From NCBI GenBank assembly GCA_028284235.1, contig JANQSC010000013.1:124001-188000 (forward strand): DNA of 64,000 bases, read 5' to 3'. A program made the position numbers and the translations under genes. The stretch is from Opitutaceae bacterium. Its GTDB lineage: Bacteria > Verrucomicrobiota > Verrucomicrobiia > Opitutales > Opitutaceae. The notes beneath the pieces are model-generated. The model saw nothing but the letters and a program-made list of their open reading frames with translations. It was not told where the DNA came from and made no database searches. Below, one piece after another: positions 9,516 to 19,030 of the stretch (position 1 is the stretch's first letter; the number at the start of each line of letters is the position of its first letter).

Positions 9516-9917
9516 ATGAGTACTCGAAAAAAGATCGCCCTCGCCTTCATCGCCACCCTCGGGCTCGGCACAGCGCTTACTATCACATGCTATTCGCCAG
9601 GATTTAGCAGCGAGGGCCATGCGGAGTCTCTCACCCAGTTCAAAGTCTCCGAAGCCTTCAAAACGCCGCTTAGGGCATACAAAATTCACATCGGCCAGTT
9701 CCCCACCACCGCGGAAGGCCTGCTTGCCTTGGTCGACGACTTTGGGACAGAAGGGTGGCGCGGACCCTACATCGAACGAGAAACACATCTCAAGGATCCA
9801 TGGGGTCGCCCCTTCCGCTACCGATTTCCCGGAGTAAAAAACCACGGCTGGTACGACTTGTACTCGCTCGGCCCCGACGGGATAGAAAGCGAAGACGACA
9901 TTACGAATTGGGACTAG
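9516..9917 (+). CDS. GspG-like protein lacking the prepilin motif
   Basis: 133 residues. The C-terminal 90 residues match the major type II pseudopilin (GspG) core: YKIHIGQFPTTAEGLLALV, then WRGPYIE, KDPWGRPFRYRFPG, YDLYSLGPDG and the calcium-loop-like end ESEDDITNW. The N-terminus has a hydrophobic helix (about 5-24) but no Gly-Phe-x-x-x-Glu prepilin peptidase site. It is therefore not an ordinary processed pseudopilin and may be a membrane-anchored or secreted derivative. No other type II secretion genes are nearby. Confidence 0.7.
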   Translation: MSTRKKIALAFIATLGLGTALTITCYSPGFSSEGHAESLTQFKVSEAFKTPLRAYKIHIGQFPTTAEGLLALVDDFGTEGWRGPYIERETHLKDPWGRPFRYRFPGVKNHGWYDLYSLGPDGIESEDDITNWD

Positions 9918-9971
9918 GGCGCGTCCATCTACTCGCTTGATTAAGCGTTCACGCGCCTCTATTCGTTAGAT

Positions 9972-11402
9972 ATGAAACTTGCTCCATTCCTCATCGTCTC
10001 GATCGCCGTAGGAGTCTTCAGCGTTCCCCAAACGCCAATCGCCGCTCAAAGCGACGCGACACAGCGACTCCTGAAACGCAATGAGATGTTCAAGCCGCAA
10101 ATCATCCAAGTGGCCGACAACGTGTATACCGCCATTGGATACCAAGTCACCGCCAACTCCATGATCGTCGGCGACGACGGTGTAATCATTATCGATCCAG
10201 GCCAGGCGCCCGTATTCGCCAGCCGCGTACGCAAAGCCTTCGAGGAAATCACCGACAAGCCGATAAAAGCAATTATCTACACGCATTCGCACGGCGATCA
10301 CGTCAACGGAGCGCCTGCATTCTACGAAGAAGGTAAAGGCATCGAGGTTTGGGCCCGCTCGAACTTCGGTTCCGAAGGGGCCCGCAACCAGATGACTGGC
10401 CTACAAGGCGGAGTCCGCCCGTCGAACACGCAAGGCTTCGACTTGAAACCCGAACAGAAAATCAGCGTTGGCGTCGCCATTCCACCGGAACGTCGCCCCG
10501 CCGGTAGTTTGATGGTCGACGGCGGAAGCCGAACGACTGGTGACGGACAGGCCCAACGCCCCAGAACGACTACGGGCCGCGGACAAGCCATGCGCGTCAA
10601 CCCCACTCACACCTTTTCAGAGGATCGCAAACGCCTTAAAATTTCAGGCGTCACGATCGACCTCGTCACCGCTCCAGGCGAAACCGCCGACCAGCTATAC
10701 GTTTGGATGCCAAAAGAGAAAATCGTCTTCGCCGGCGACAATTTCTACCAGTCCTGGCCCAATGTCTACCCGCTTCGCGGCACGGCCCGACGCTCCATCC
10801 GCGACTGGATCGCCAGCATCGACTCCATGTACCAGGAAGGCCCCACTCACTTGGTGGGCGGACATACGACCCCGATGATGAACAACGCCACCGAAGTGCT
10901 CGCCAACTATCGGGACGCTATGAAATGGGTCTACAACCGAACCATCGAAGGCGCCAAGCAGTTCATGACCCCTGACGAACTTGTCGAGTACGCCGCCCTT
11001 CCCGAACGCTTCGCCAAGCTCGACTACCTCGGCGACTACTACGGCAGCGTGGAAGGCACCATTCGCGACATCTACGCCCAAGACCTCGGCTGGTTCGACG
11101 GAGACGCTCTCAACCTTCACCGCGAATCCCCGCTCAAACAATCCCAGCGCATGGCCGATCTCGTCGGAGGAACCACCGCTCTCATGGCCAAAGCCCGCGA
11201 AGCCATGCAACAGGACGACCCGCTCGGCGCCGCCCAGCTCGCTCAGCATGTCATCCGGCTCCGCCCCGACGACAAGGAAGCCAAGCGGCTCATGGGCGAA
11301 GCGCTCGCCATCCTCGGAGAACGCACCTTCAACGCGCCTATGCGAAACTACACCATCTCCACCTCCAATCGCTACCTCGCCGCAGCAGAAAAAGAGAACT
11401 AG
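9972..11402 (+). CDS. Alkyl-sulfatase-like metallo-beta-lactamase fold hydrolase
   Basis: 476 residues with a signal peptide (about 1-25). The zinc motif THSHGDHVNG (about residue 105) and further His/Asp ligands (for example FAGDNFYQSW and GGHTTP) define the metallo-beta-lactamase fold. The C-terminal part (GWFDGDALNLHR, then a helical stretch ending NYTISTSNRYL) matches the alkyl sulfatase dimerisation domain of the SdsA1/BDS1 family. The C-terminal SCP2-like domain of full-length (about 650-residue) alkyl sulfatases is absent. Likely a periplasmic or exported hydrolase of sulfate esters; the substrate is not provable here. Confidence 0.75.
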   Translation: MKLAPFLIVSIAVGVFSVPQTPIAAQSDATQRLLKRNEMFKPQIIQVADNVYTAIGYQVTANSMIVGDDGVIIIDPGQAPVFASRVRKAFEEITDKPIKAIIYTHSHGDHVNGAPAFYEEGKGIEVWARSNFGSEGARNQMTGLQGGVRPSNTQGFDLKPEQKISVGVAIPPERRPAGSLMVDGGSRTTGDGQAQRPRTTTGRGQAMRVNPTHTFSEDRKRLKISGVTIDLVTAPGETADQLYVWMPKEKIVFAGDNFYQSWPNVYPLRGTARRSIRDWIASIDSMYQEGPTHLVGGHTTPMMNNATEVLANYRDAMKWVYNRTIEGAKQFMTPDELVEYAALPERFAKLDYLGDYYGSVEGTIRDIYAQDLGWFDGDALNLHRESPLKQSQRMADLVGGTTALMAKAREAMQQDDPLGAAQLAQHVIRLRPDDKEAKRLMGEALAILGERTFNAPMRNYTISTSNRYLAAAEKEN

Positions 11403-11481
11403 TCCACCCGTTTCGCCCGCCTAATGCGTAAAAAACCTCAAGATTGACCAAATTAAACGATTTATATGTAATCATAGTGGC

Positions 11482-12756
11482 ATGAAACGTACCGTGGAAA
11501 TCAATCGGAGACAGTTCCTCCGTGGGACCGGGGGGCTCATGGCCCTTCCCTTCTTGAGTTCGCTCCCCCTCTCGATCGCATCGACCGCCGGCCCCGTCGC
11601 CCAGGCGAGAAAACGTCTAATGTGCGTGGGCACATTCCTCGGCATGTACCCGGGCGAATGGCATCCCCAGAAAAACAGCTCCCGTGTACCCCGCCTCTTA
11701 GAGCCCCTCGCCGATCACAGAAGCGACTTCACCGTCGTCTCCGGCGTCGACCACGGAATCAACGGCGGCCACAAAGGAACCCCGTCCTTGCTCTCCGGCG
11801 TCTACCAGCCCGAGTACATCGGCGAGTCGATCATGGTCCGCAACCAGATCACGCTCGACCAGCTCGCCGCCAAGACCCTCAGCCGCGACAGCCGCTACCA
11901 TTCGCTCCAGCTCGGCGCCTCCGAAGGCAAGCCGACGCAAACCCTTTCCTGGGACGAAAACGGCGTTCCCCTTCTCCCCCAAGCCGACCCCGCCAAAGTA
12001 TTCGAGAAACTCTTCGTCAACGACCTCAATCCCAAAGAGGCCAGCCGAGCGATGGGCTTCAAGCGAAGCATCCTCGACATCGTCGCGGAAGACGCCCGCT
12101 CACTGCAGAAGGAAATCAGCTCCGAGGACCGCGATAAAGTCGACGCCTACTTCACCTCCATTCGAGACGTGGAAAAGCGCATCGAACGACAACAGCAATG
12201 GGTCAACACTCCCAAGCCCGGCGTCCCGCCGCTCCTCGAACGCCCCACCACTTTCCACGAGAACCTCGATCTCATGTTCGAGCTCAGCGCCCTCGCGTTC
12301 GAACACGACTGCACGCGCGTGATCTCCATCGAGCTCCCCGCGGGCGGACTTCCCATAATCCTCGGCGGCGAACAACTTTCCGGATACCATGGCCAATCCC
12401 ACCACGGGAAGGACCCGAAAGTCGTCGAAGAGCTTATCAAAATCGAGCAAATGCACACTCGCTCGCTCGCCAAGTTTATCACGCGTCTCAAAGGTATTCA
12501 GGACGGCGACGCTCGACTCTTCGACCGCACCCAGATCCTCTTCGGAAGCGGACTCGGGAACGGAAGCTCCCACTCCAATCGAAATCTGCCCGTGCTCCTC
12601 GCGGGAGGCGACCTGAAACACACCGGCACCGACCTTATCTTCGAAGAAGGCGAGACACCCCTGTCGAACGTATTCGTCACAATGCTACAGTCGCTTGGAA
12701 TTGAGGCCGACCGATTCGCCGGAAGCACCGGAAACATAAACAACGAGCTCGCTTAA
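11482..12756 (+). CDS. DUF1552 exported protein (Tat signal)
   Basis: 424 residues. The N-terminus NRRQFLRGTGGLMALPFL is a twin-arginine signal. The rest matches DUF1552, a family related in fold to sulfatase/phosphatase-like DUF1501 proteins and nearly always encoded beside a DUF1592/DUF1588 cytochrome in Planctomycetota and Verrucomicrobiota. The cytochrome gene follows 33 bp downstream, so they form an operon. The biochemical role of the pair is not established. Confidence 0.85.
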   Translation: MKRTVEINRRQFLRGTGGLMALPFLSSLPLSIASTAGPVAQARKRLMCVGTFLGMYPGEWHPQKNSSRVPRLLEPLADHRSDFTVVSGVDHGINGGHKGTPSLLSGVYQPEYIGESIMVRNQITLDQLAAKTLSRDSRYHSLQLGASEGKPTQTLSWDENGVPLLPQADPAKVFEKLFVNDLNPKEASRAMGFKRSILDIVAEDARSLQKEISSEDRDKVDAYFTSIRDVEKRIERQQQWVNTPKPGVPPLLERPTTFHENLDLMFELSALAFEHDCTRVISIELPAGGLPIILGGEQLSGYHGQSHHGKDPKVVEELIKIEQMHTRSLAKFITRLKGIQDGDARLFDRTQILFGSGLGNGSSHSNRNLPVLLAGGDLKHTGTDLIFEEGETPLSNVFVTMLQSLGIEADRFAGSTGNINNELA

Positions 12757-12789
12757 CGCCGAAACCGCTCACACCTGCCCCCAATTCGA

Positions 12790-15195
12790 ATGGACAATTC
12801 GGCTTACCGATTCGTATTCGCCCTGCTCGGCCTCGCCGCTCCCGCAATCGCTTCGCCCGAGTTCGACACGCTCGTCACCCCGTTCCTCGAAGAACATTGC
12901 TACAAATGCCATGGCGAGAAGAAGCAAAAGGGAGACATCCGGCTCGACACCCTCAGCCGAGACTTCACCCACGGCGAAAACGCCATTCTCTGGAAAGACG
13001 TATCCGATATGCTGATAACGGGGGACATGCCTCCCGAAGACGAGCCAAGGCCTCCCGTCGACGCGGTCACGAACTTGACCAGAGCGATCGACTCCGAACT
13101 GCGAGCCGCGGCCGAATCCCTCCGCGACGGCGGTCGCATCGCCATCCGCCGCCTCAGCCACACCGCTCTCGACAACACCGTGCGCGACTTGCTTGGAATC
13201 AATTTGCAACTGTCGAAGAATCTGCCCGCCGACCCCGATCTGGAAGGATTCAACAGCCTCGCCATCACTCTCGACGCCAATCCGGAAATGGTCCTGAAAC
13301 TCCAGGACAACGCCAACGCCATCGCCCGCCGAGCCATCGCCAGCGGACCCGACGTCCGCAGCGAACACCGCTACACAATCGGAACAATCGGGCACGGCTA
13401 CAACGTTGAAGAACGCGACGGCCATGTCATCACCTCCTCCAGTCGCGACCGGAAACATGTCATGTGGCCACAGGACTTCGTGGCCCCCCAAGACGGCGTC
13501 TACCGAATTCAAGTAAACGGATTCGCCCGCGACCTGCGCACCGACCTCGAGAATCAAGGAATTGAATACACCTACGTGCGGGAAAGCTACGAAAACAGCT
13601 TGAAGAAGCGAAAGCGCAAGCCCAACGACGTCCCGCGCCTCGTATCCATCGTCGCCATTCAAGCCTCCGAAGCGCGCCACATGGATGCTGCGACCGTACC
13701 CGGACGACGCGTCGGCTATTTCTACCTGGGCAACGAATCGGACTCGCAAACTGTCGACGTCCGCTTGTACGAAGGCGAGAACTTCATGGTGCACTACGCC
13801 GCCGCGGGCGCCTTAAACCAGTCGCCAATCGCGACCGTCAATGGCGAAGAGCGCCTCGTCTCCGACCTGCTCCACGTGAAGGCCATCCACGTCTCCGGCC
13901 CCGAGATCGACGCCTGGCCCCCGCCCGCCCGCCAACAGTTGCTCGGAGCCGGTCCCAATGACGCGACCGATGCGCGTTCCCGCATCGACGCGTTTCTGGA
14001 ACGCGCGTTTCGACGCCCCGTCCCCGAGCAAACGCAAAACGCCTTCCAACGACTCTACACGACCGGACTCGAACAGGGCCTATCGCCCGAAGCGTCCATG
14101 CGCAACGTAGTCGAAGGCGTCCTCACCTCCCCGCGCTTTCTTTTCAACTACGATCAAGGCGACGGCTCCGACGCTTGGGCCTTGGCCAATCGACTCTCCT
14201 ACTTCCTGTGGAACACGATGCCGGACGACACCCTCCGGACGCTCGCCGCGAGCGGCGAACTGCTCGATCCCCAAGTCCTTCGCCAACAGGCCATCCGCCT
14301 GCTCGAAGACGAGAAGTCCGCTCGTTTCGTCCAAGACTTCACCGCCCAGTGGCTCGGCCTCAAAGACATCGAGCTGATGCGGCCCGATCCGAAATTGTAC
14401 GAGGACTACGACCCGCTCCTCGAATCGCTCATGCGACAAGAAAGCGAAGCGTTCTTCGCCCACGTTCTCCGCGAAAACCTCCCTACGCGCTCCTTTCTCG
14501 ACTCGGACTTCGTTCTGGTCAACGAACGCCTCGCCAGCCACTACAATATCGACGGCGTCCAGGGCGACACGATTCGCCCAGTCCCTCTTCCCGCCGAAAG
14601 CCGACGCGGCGGCCTCCTCGGGCAGGCCAGCATCCTGAAGCTCACTTCCAACGGCACGCGTACATCGCCCGTCGTCAGAGGAGTTTGGATACTCGAAAAC
14701 TTGCTCGGCGACCCACCGTCGCCTCCGCCCGCAGACGTCATGCCGATCGAACCCGACGTGCGCGGCTCCAAGACGATTTTCGACATGCTGGCCCGCCACC
14801 GCGAAGTGGAAACCTGCGCCGACTGTCATCGCAGCATCGACCCTTGGGGATTCGGACTCGAGCACTTTGACGCCATCGGCGCCTACCGCGAAGTCTATCG
14901 CAACGGTCAACCCGTCTACGCGAAAGGATCCGTGCCGGGAGGCGAGTTCGACGGAATCGTCGACATGAAAGAAGTTCTCCTCGGACGCTCTAGCCAGTTC
15001 AATCGAGCCCTGACAGAAAAACTCTTCACCTACGCTCTCGGTCATCCGCTCACCGTCGCCGAGCAGATTGTCGCCGACGATATCGCCGCCGCGAACAGTG
15101 AAGGCCCCGGTGGATTCAAAGACCTCGTAGTGGCGATCTGCTCAAGTCCGCTCTTCCGTGGCGTTCCGCAACCCGAGAACCTGGCGAGCCGGTAA
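12790..15195 (+). CDS. DUF1587/1595/1592/1588/1585 c-type cytochrome-like protein
   Basis: 801 residues with a signal peptide (about 1-21). The heme-binding motif CYKCH lies at about 37-41, followed by the DUF1587, DUF1595, DUF1592, DUF1588 and DUF1585 modules in the usual order. A second Cys pair, CADCHRSIDPWGFGLEHFD, marks DUF1588. The family is exported and presumed redox-active. It pairs with the upstream DUF1552 gene. Confidence 0.88.
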   Translation: MDNSAYRFVFALLGLAAPAIASPEFDTLVTPFLEEHCYKCHGEKKQKGDIRLDTLSRDFTHGENAILWKDVSDMLITGDMPPEDEPRPPVDAVTNLTRAIDSELRAAAESLRDGGRIAIRRLSHTALDNTVRDLLGINLQLSKNLPADPDLEGFNSLAITLDANPEMVLKLQDNANAIARRAIASGPDVRSEHRYTIGTIGHGYNVEERDGHVITSSSRDRKHVMWPQDFVAPQDGVYRIQVNGFARDLRTDLENQGIEYTYVRESYENSLKKRKRKPNDVPRLVSIVAIQASEARHMDAATVPGRRVGYFYLGNESDSQTVDVRLYEGENFMVHYAAAGALNQSPIATVNGEERLVSDLLHVKAIHVSGPEIDAWPPPARQQLLGAGPNDATDARSRIDAFLERAFRRPVPEQTQNAFQRLYTTGLEQGLSPEASMRNVVEGVLTSPRFLFNYDQGDGSDAWALANRLSYFLWNTMPDDTLRTLAASGELLDPQVLRQQAIRLLEDEKSARFVQDFTAQWLGLKDIELMRPDPKLYEDYDPLLESLMRQESEAFFAHVLRENLPTRSFLDSDFVLVNERLASHYNIDGVQGDTIRPVPLPAESRRGGLLGQASILKLTSNGTRTSPVVRGVWILENLLGDPPSPPPADVMPIEPDVRGSKTIFDMLARHREVETCADCHRSIDPWGFGLEHFDAIGAYREVYRNGQPVYAKGSVPGGEFDGIVDMKEVLLGRSSQFNRALTEKLFTYALGHPLTVAEQIVADDIAAANSEGPGGFKDLVVAICSSPLFRGVPQPENLASR

Positions 15196-15224
15196 GAAGC
15201 GTCACCTTTAAGAAAGAAGGCTCA

Positions 15225-15245
15225 TGTAATGGGTTTTTCATTACA
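15225..15245. repeat. Perfect 7-bp inverted repeat TGTAATG/CATTACA
   Basis: TGTAATG-N7-CATTACA, with a T-rich centre, between the cytochrome gene and the converging histone-like gene. It could be a short hairpin or an operator; no T-tract follows the right arm. Confidence 0.4.
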
Positions 15246-15296
15246 ATCTTCGCGCCCCGCCAGTAACGTGTCGATCTATATATAGTCCGACCGCTA

Positions 15297-15800
15297 CTAC
15301 TTCTTCTTTCCCTTTTTCTTGGCGGGTTTCTTTTTGGCGGCTTTTTTCGCCTTCTTCTTCGGCGACTTCTTTTTAGAGGCTTTTACCTTCGACGCCTTTT
15401 TCTTGGGAGAGCGTTTCTTAGAAGCCTTCTTCTTTGCGGACTTGGCAGCCTTTTTCTTCGCCGGCTTCTTCTTGGCAGGTTTCTTGGTCTTCTTGCTCGA
15501 TTTCGCCTTGGCTTTCTTTTTCGCCTTCGGCTTTGCCACTTTCTTTTTCGGCTTCGGTTTCGCCACCTTCTTCTTCGGGGTGGACTTCGCTTTCGAAGCC
15601 GTCTTTTTCTTTGGCTTCGAGGCGAACTTCTTGGCAGCCGCAATTGTCGCTTTCGCCCGGGCAGGGCCAAATCCGGGGACCGTCGATAGCGCGGCTACCG
15701 TGCTGGAAGCGATTTTCGCAACGCTGCGAAACCCGTTCGCTTTTAAGGCTTCCGCCGTCGATGGGCCAATGCCCGTGATATCGGTAACTTGTGTACTCAT
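15297..15800 (-). CDS. Helix-hairpin-helix protein with histone-H1-like Lys/Ala tail
   Basis: 167 residues from the ATG at 15800; the frame is open upstream but that part overlaps the trkA leader and is not protein-like. Residues 1-55 form a helix-hairpin-helix domain with two glycine hairpins (ITGIGPSTAEALKANG and VPGFGPARAKATI). Residues 60-167 are almost only Lys, Ala, Pro and Ser in KKKAxK/PKKK repeats, like histone H1 and chlamydial Hc proteins. Likely a nucleoid-associated DNA-binding protein. The tail is repetitive at DNA level and prone to length change. Confidence 0.8.
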   Translation of the reverse strand: MSTQVTDITGIGPSTAEALKANGFRSVAKIASSTVAALSTVPGFGPARAKATIAAAKKFASKPKKKTASKAKSTPKKKVAKPKPKKKVAKPKAKKKAKAKSSKKTKKPAKKKPAKKKAAKSAKKKASKKRSPKKKASKVKASKKKSPKKKAKKAAKKKPAKKKGKKK

Positions 15801-16018
15801 AAAGGGTTTGCGACTTACTTTGCCGATGGAGTTCGAGAGCTCAGAACTATTGGCTGAATTCGACTCCAAGTCAAATCCACCCGGCCGCTTCTCGCGAATT
15901 GTAACAATTGAGCGCAGCTTCCATGGTGGTTGACCGAGGCGTTCCCCGAATCCGGGCGAAACCCGGCGACTCACTCTCCACTGGACAGTCACCCGCAATT
16001 CCCCAGAATCCGCCCGCA

Positions 16019-17371
16019 ATGAGAATCGTTATTGTAGGCGCAGGCGAAGTCGGTTCGCACCTGAGCGAAATGCTGGGCCTGGCGGACCACGACGTGACTG
16101 TGATCGAACGCGACGCTAAACTCGCGCAAATGCTTCATGAGCAACTAGATGTGCGTGTCATCAACGAGAACGGAAGCTCGGCCCGGACCCTTCTCTCCGC
16201 CGGAGTGCAGAAATGCGATTTCTTCCTGGCCATGACCAGCTCCGACGAAACCAATCTCGTCTCCTCTTCGCTGGCCAAAGCGCTCGGCGCCCGCACGACC
16301 TTCGCCCGGGTGCACGACACGACTTTTCGCGACAATTCGGTCGTCAATCACCAGAGCCACTTCGGCATCGACCATCTGGTCAATCCAGAGGCTCTCGCCG
16401 CCGTGGAACTAGCCAAACGCATCCGCAATCCCGGGCGAGTCGCCGTAGAGGACTTCGGTCGAGGCAAAATTGAAGTCCAGTCGATCGACATCCGACAGGG
16501 AGCGAAGATTATCGACGTCCCTCTAATCGAGCAGAAACTTCCCGGCGACCTCCGCATTGGGCTTGTCAAGCGCGGAGAGGTGACCTCCGTGGCGAACGCC
16601 CAAACGGTGCTACAAGAAGGTGACCAGGTGACCCTGTTCGGTCACCCCGATTCCCTCTTCGAAGCGAAACCGCTGTTCGACCCCGACGAGAAACTCTCGA
16701 AGAAAATCGGCATCACGCTCCTGAGCGGCAGCGAAATATCAATTTCCCTGATACGCCTGCTCAGCAATCCGCGCTTCAAGATTCGCGTCATCGAGAAAGA
16801 CCTCAACATTTGCCGATTCCTGGCGGAAAAGCTGCCCAATGTCACCTTCGTCAATGGCGAAGGCACGTCGCTGCGCGTTCTCGAAGAAGAAGAGATCGGC
16901 AGCTCCGACTTCTTTATCGCCTGCTCGAAGAACGACGAAACGAACATTATGACCTGCCTGCAGGCATTCAAGCTGGGGGCGCAGCACACTATGCTCGCTA
17001 TCAATCGGGCAGACTACATCGAAGTGCTCGACAAACTCAGTTTCTCGCTCGGTCTCGAACTCGCAGTTTCACCGCGTATCGCCACCGCCAACGAGATACT
17101 CCGCTATATCGGCAAAAAGTCGTTCATCGAACTGGAGGAAGGCAACAAGGACACTATCTGCATCATTGAAATCGACATCGGGGCGAAGTCCAATGTAGCC
17201 GGAAAGAAGATACGCGAGGTCCAATGGCCGGAAGGATGCGTCATCGTGGGCCACGAAAACAACTTCACGCCGAAAATGCCGACCGGCGAAGACGTACTTC
17301 AAGCAGGCGACTCGATAATCGCCATCATCCAAAAACCGAACATCAAAGAGCTCCTCAAATTGACAAAGTAG
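16019..17371 (+). CDS. trkA: Trk potassium uptake regulatory subunit TrkA
   Basis: 450 residues from the ATG at 16019, whose protein starts directly at the Rossmann strand MRIVIVGAGEVGSHL; the longer frame from 15908 is discarded. Two tandem RCK units are visible: RCK-N/RCK-C (1-225) and a second RCK-N/RCK-C (about 228-450) that opens with ITLLSGSEISISL and lacks the Gly-x-Gly-x-x-Gly loop. TrkA binds NAD(H) or ATP/ADP and gates TrkH at the cytoplasmic face. trkH follows 105 bp downstream. Confidence 0.93.
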   Translation: MRIVIVGAGEVGSHLSEMLGLADHDVTVIERDAKLAQMLHEQLDVRVINENGSSARTLLSAGVQKCDFFLAMTSSDETNLVSSSLAKALGARTTFARVHDTTFRDNSVVNHQSHFGIDHLVNPEALAAVELAKRIRNPGRVAVEDFGRGKIEVQSIDIRQGAKIIDVPLIEQKLPGDLRIGLVKRGEVTSVANAQTVLQEGDQVTLFGHPDSLFEAKPLFDPDEKLSKKIGITLLSGSEISISLIRLLSNPRFKIRVIEKDLNICRFLAEKLPNVTFVNGEGTSLRVLEEEEIGSSDFFIACSKNDETNIMTCLQAFKLGAQHTMLAINRADYIEVLDKLSFSLGLELAVSPRIATANEILRYIGKKSFIELEEGNKDTICIIEIDIGAKSNVAGKKIREVQWPEGCVIVGHENNFTPKMPTGEDVLQAGDSIIAIIQKPNIKELLKLTK

Positions 17372-17476
17372 GTTGTTAGGGCGACAGGAGTTTAGGCTGT
17401 AGGGAAATAATTGTTACATCCAACCAAACATCTCCCGCCTAAACGCCTACCGCCTAAACACCTTCCTCCCTAATCC

Positions 17477-18952
17477 ATGAATTTCGCCCTCGTCTCCAGG
17501 TTGTTGAGCGTCGTCTTGCTCGTGATCGCGCTTGCGTTCGCCTCTTGCTTGGCGATCTCCTTCTTGCTGGACGCGGATAGCGTCCGAGGTCTGGCGTCTC
17601 GCGCCTTCCTCGCGGCGATCGGCACGACTCTGGCAGCTGCGGCAGCCCTCTATTGGGCGGGTCGAAACGCTTCCCAGCGGTTTTTTCGCCGCGAAGCGCT
17701 GAGCATCATCGGGCTCGGCTGGATTATTTGTAGTCTCCTGGGGAGCATCCCCTACCTCATACTCACGCCCGAGATCGGCGTGTCCGGGGCGATATTCGAG
17801 AGCGTGTCCGGCCTAACCACTACCGGGGCCAGCGTTTTGGAACAGCTGGAAGAGAAACCCGCCAGCCTCCTTTTCTGGAGAGCGCTGAGCCAATGGATCG
17901 GCGGCATGGGCGTCGTCGTCTTCTTCGTCGCCATACTCGGATTTCTCGGAGCCGGCGCCAAACTGCTCTACGCCAATGAAGCCTCCGGTTCGACCGTCGA
18001 GTTCGAAGAGAGCCGCGTGCAGTCGACCGTGCTTCGGCTCATCTACATCTACCTCGGTCTTTCCGCCGCCTGCACGCTGGGCTACTGGCTTGCGGGGATG
18101 GGCTGGTTCGACGCGATTTGCCACATGTTCGCCACCGTGGCCACGGGGGGGTTCAGCACGCGAACCGAGAGCATCGCGGCCTTTCAAAACCCCGCCGTCG
18201 AACTCGTGGGAATCGTTTTCATGATTCTCGGGGCGATCAGCTTCCCGCTCATCCTTAGCATGGTTCGCGGGCGGTTTCGAAAGCTGCGCCAGAACACTGA
18301 ATTCATCGCCTTCATCGGAATCCTCACCCTGTCCTCGATCACGATCGCTTCGGTCATCGTTTTGGACGGCACCGACAAAGAGGTACTCCACGCCATTCGA
18401 TCGAGCGTATTCCAAACCGTGTCGATCATGACCACGACCGGATTCGCCACGGAGGATTTCGCCCAGTGGTCCGCCCTGCCGCAGTCCCTCCTGCTCGTCC
18501 TCATGGTAATCGGGGGCTGCTCCGGGTCCACCGCCGGGGGCATCAAGGTCAACCGCGTCGTCGTCGCCCTCCGCCTGTGCGTGCTCACGGTCGAACGCTC
18601 GTTCCGCTCCCGAGTGGTGAGACAGGTTCGCATGAACAACCGCGTTCTCAGCGACCAGGCCACCAACGACATCGCCATGTACCTCATCCTGACCGGAGCG
18701 ATCTTTCTCGTTTCCGTGCAGGTGGTTTCCCTCTTCGAGACCTTTTTCCTCATGGACACCAACCTCAGCGCGGTGCATGCCTGCTTCTTCAACATCGGCC
18801 CGGGTTTCGCGGAGGTCGGGCCCACTCAGACCTACGCCCCCTTCCACTCGCGCACCAAGCTCTTCCTCTCCCTGCTCATGATCCTCGGAAGGCTAGAGCT
18901 GTACGCCATCCTCGCCCTGTTCGCTCCCTACATGTGGAAGCGACTCGACTAG
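17477..18952 (+). CDS. trkH: Trk/Ktr potassium transporter membrane subunit TrkH
   Basis: 491 residues, strongly hydrophobic, about ten membrane helices. The four selectivity-filter loops of the SKT superfamily are clear: TTTGAS (about 113), ATGGFST (about 220), TTTGFATED (about 318) and NIGPGFAEVG (about 437). It imports K+ with TrkA (immediately upstream) as gating partner. Confidence 0.94.
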   Translation: MNFALVSRLLSVVLLVIALAFASCLAISFLLDADSVRGLASRAFLAAIGTTLAAAAALYWAGRNASQRFFRREALSIIGLGWIICSLLGSIPYLILTPEIGVSGAIFESVSGLTTTGASVLEQLEEKPASLLFWRALSQWIGGMGVVVFFVAILGFLGAGAKLLYANEASGSTVEFEESRVQSTVLRLIYIYLGLSAACTLGYWLAGMGWFDAICHMFATVATGGFSTRTESIAAFQNPAVELVGIVFMILGAISFPLILSMVRGRFRKLRQNTEFIAFIGILTLSSITIASVIVLDGTDKEVLHAIRSSVFQTVSIMTTTGFATEDFAQWSALPQSLLLVLMVIGGCSGSTAGGIKVNRVVVALRLCVLTVERSFRSRVVRQVRMNNRVLSDQATNDIAMYLILTGAIFLVSVQVVSLFETFFLMDTNLSAVHACFFNIGPGFAEVGPTQTYAPFHSRTKLFLSLLMILGRLELYAILALFAPYMWKRLD

Positions 18953-18971
18953 CGCGGCGCGATCCAGACGC

Positions 18972-19001
18972 AAAAAAGCGCATTCCAACCAGGGAACGCG
19001 C
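18972..19001 (-). terminator. Intrinsic terminator of the ferredoxin gene
   Basis: Read on the minus strand: 9-bp stem GCGCGTTCC/GGAATGCGC with a 6-nt loop, followed directly by six T residues, 30 bp after the ferredoxin stop codon. It lies between the convergent trkH and ferredoxin genes. Confidence 0.85.
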
Positions 19002-19030
19002 TCGAACGGGAAGAAAGTGTGCGCGCGTCG

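Noticed and set aside
15801-16019. Long upstream extension of the Lys-rich protein and, on the other strand, of trkA
   Set aside because: The two extensions overlap in the divergent promoter gap and neither looks like protein; both families start naturally at 15800 and 16019.
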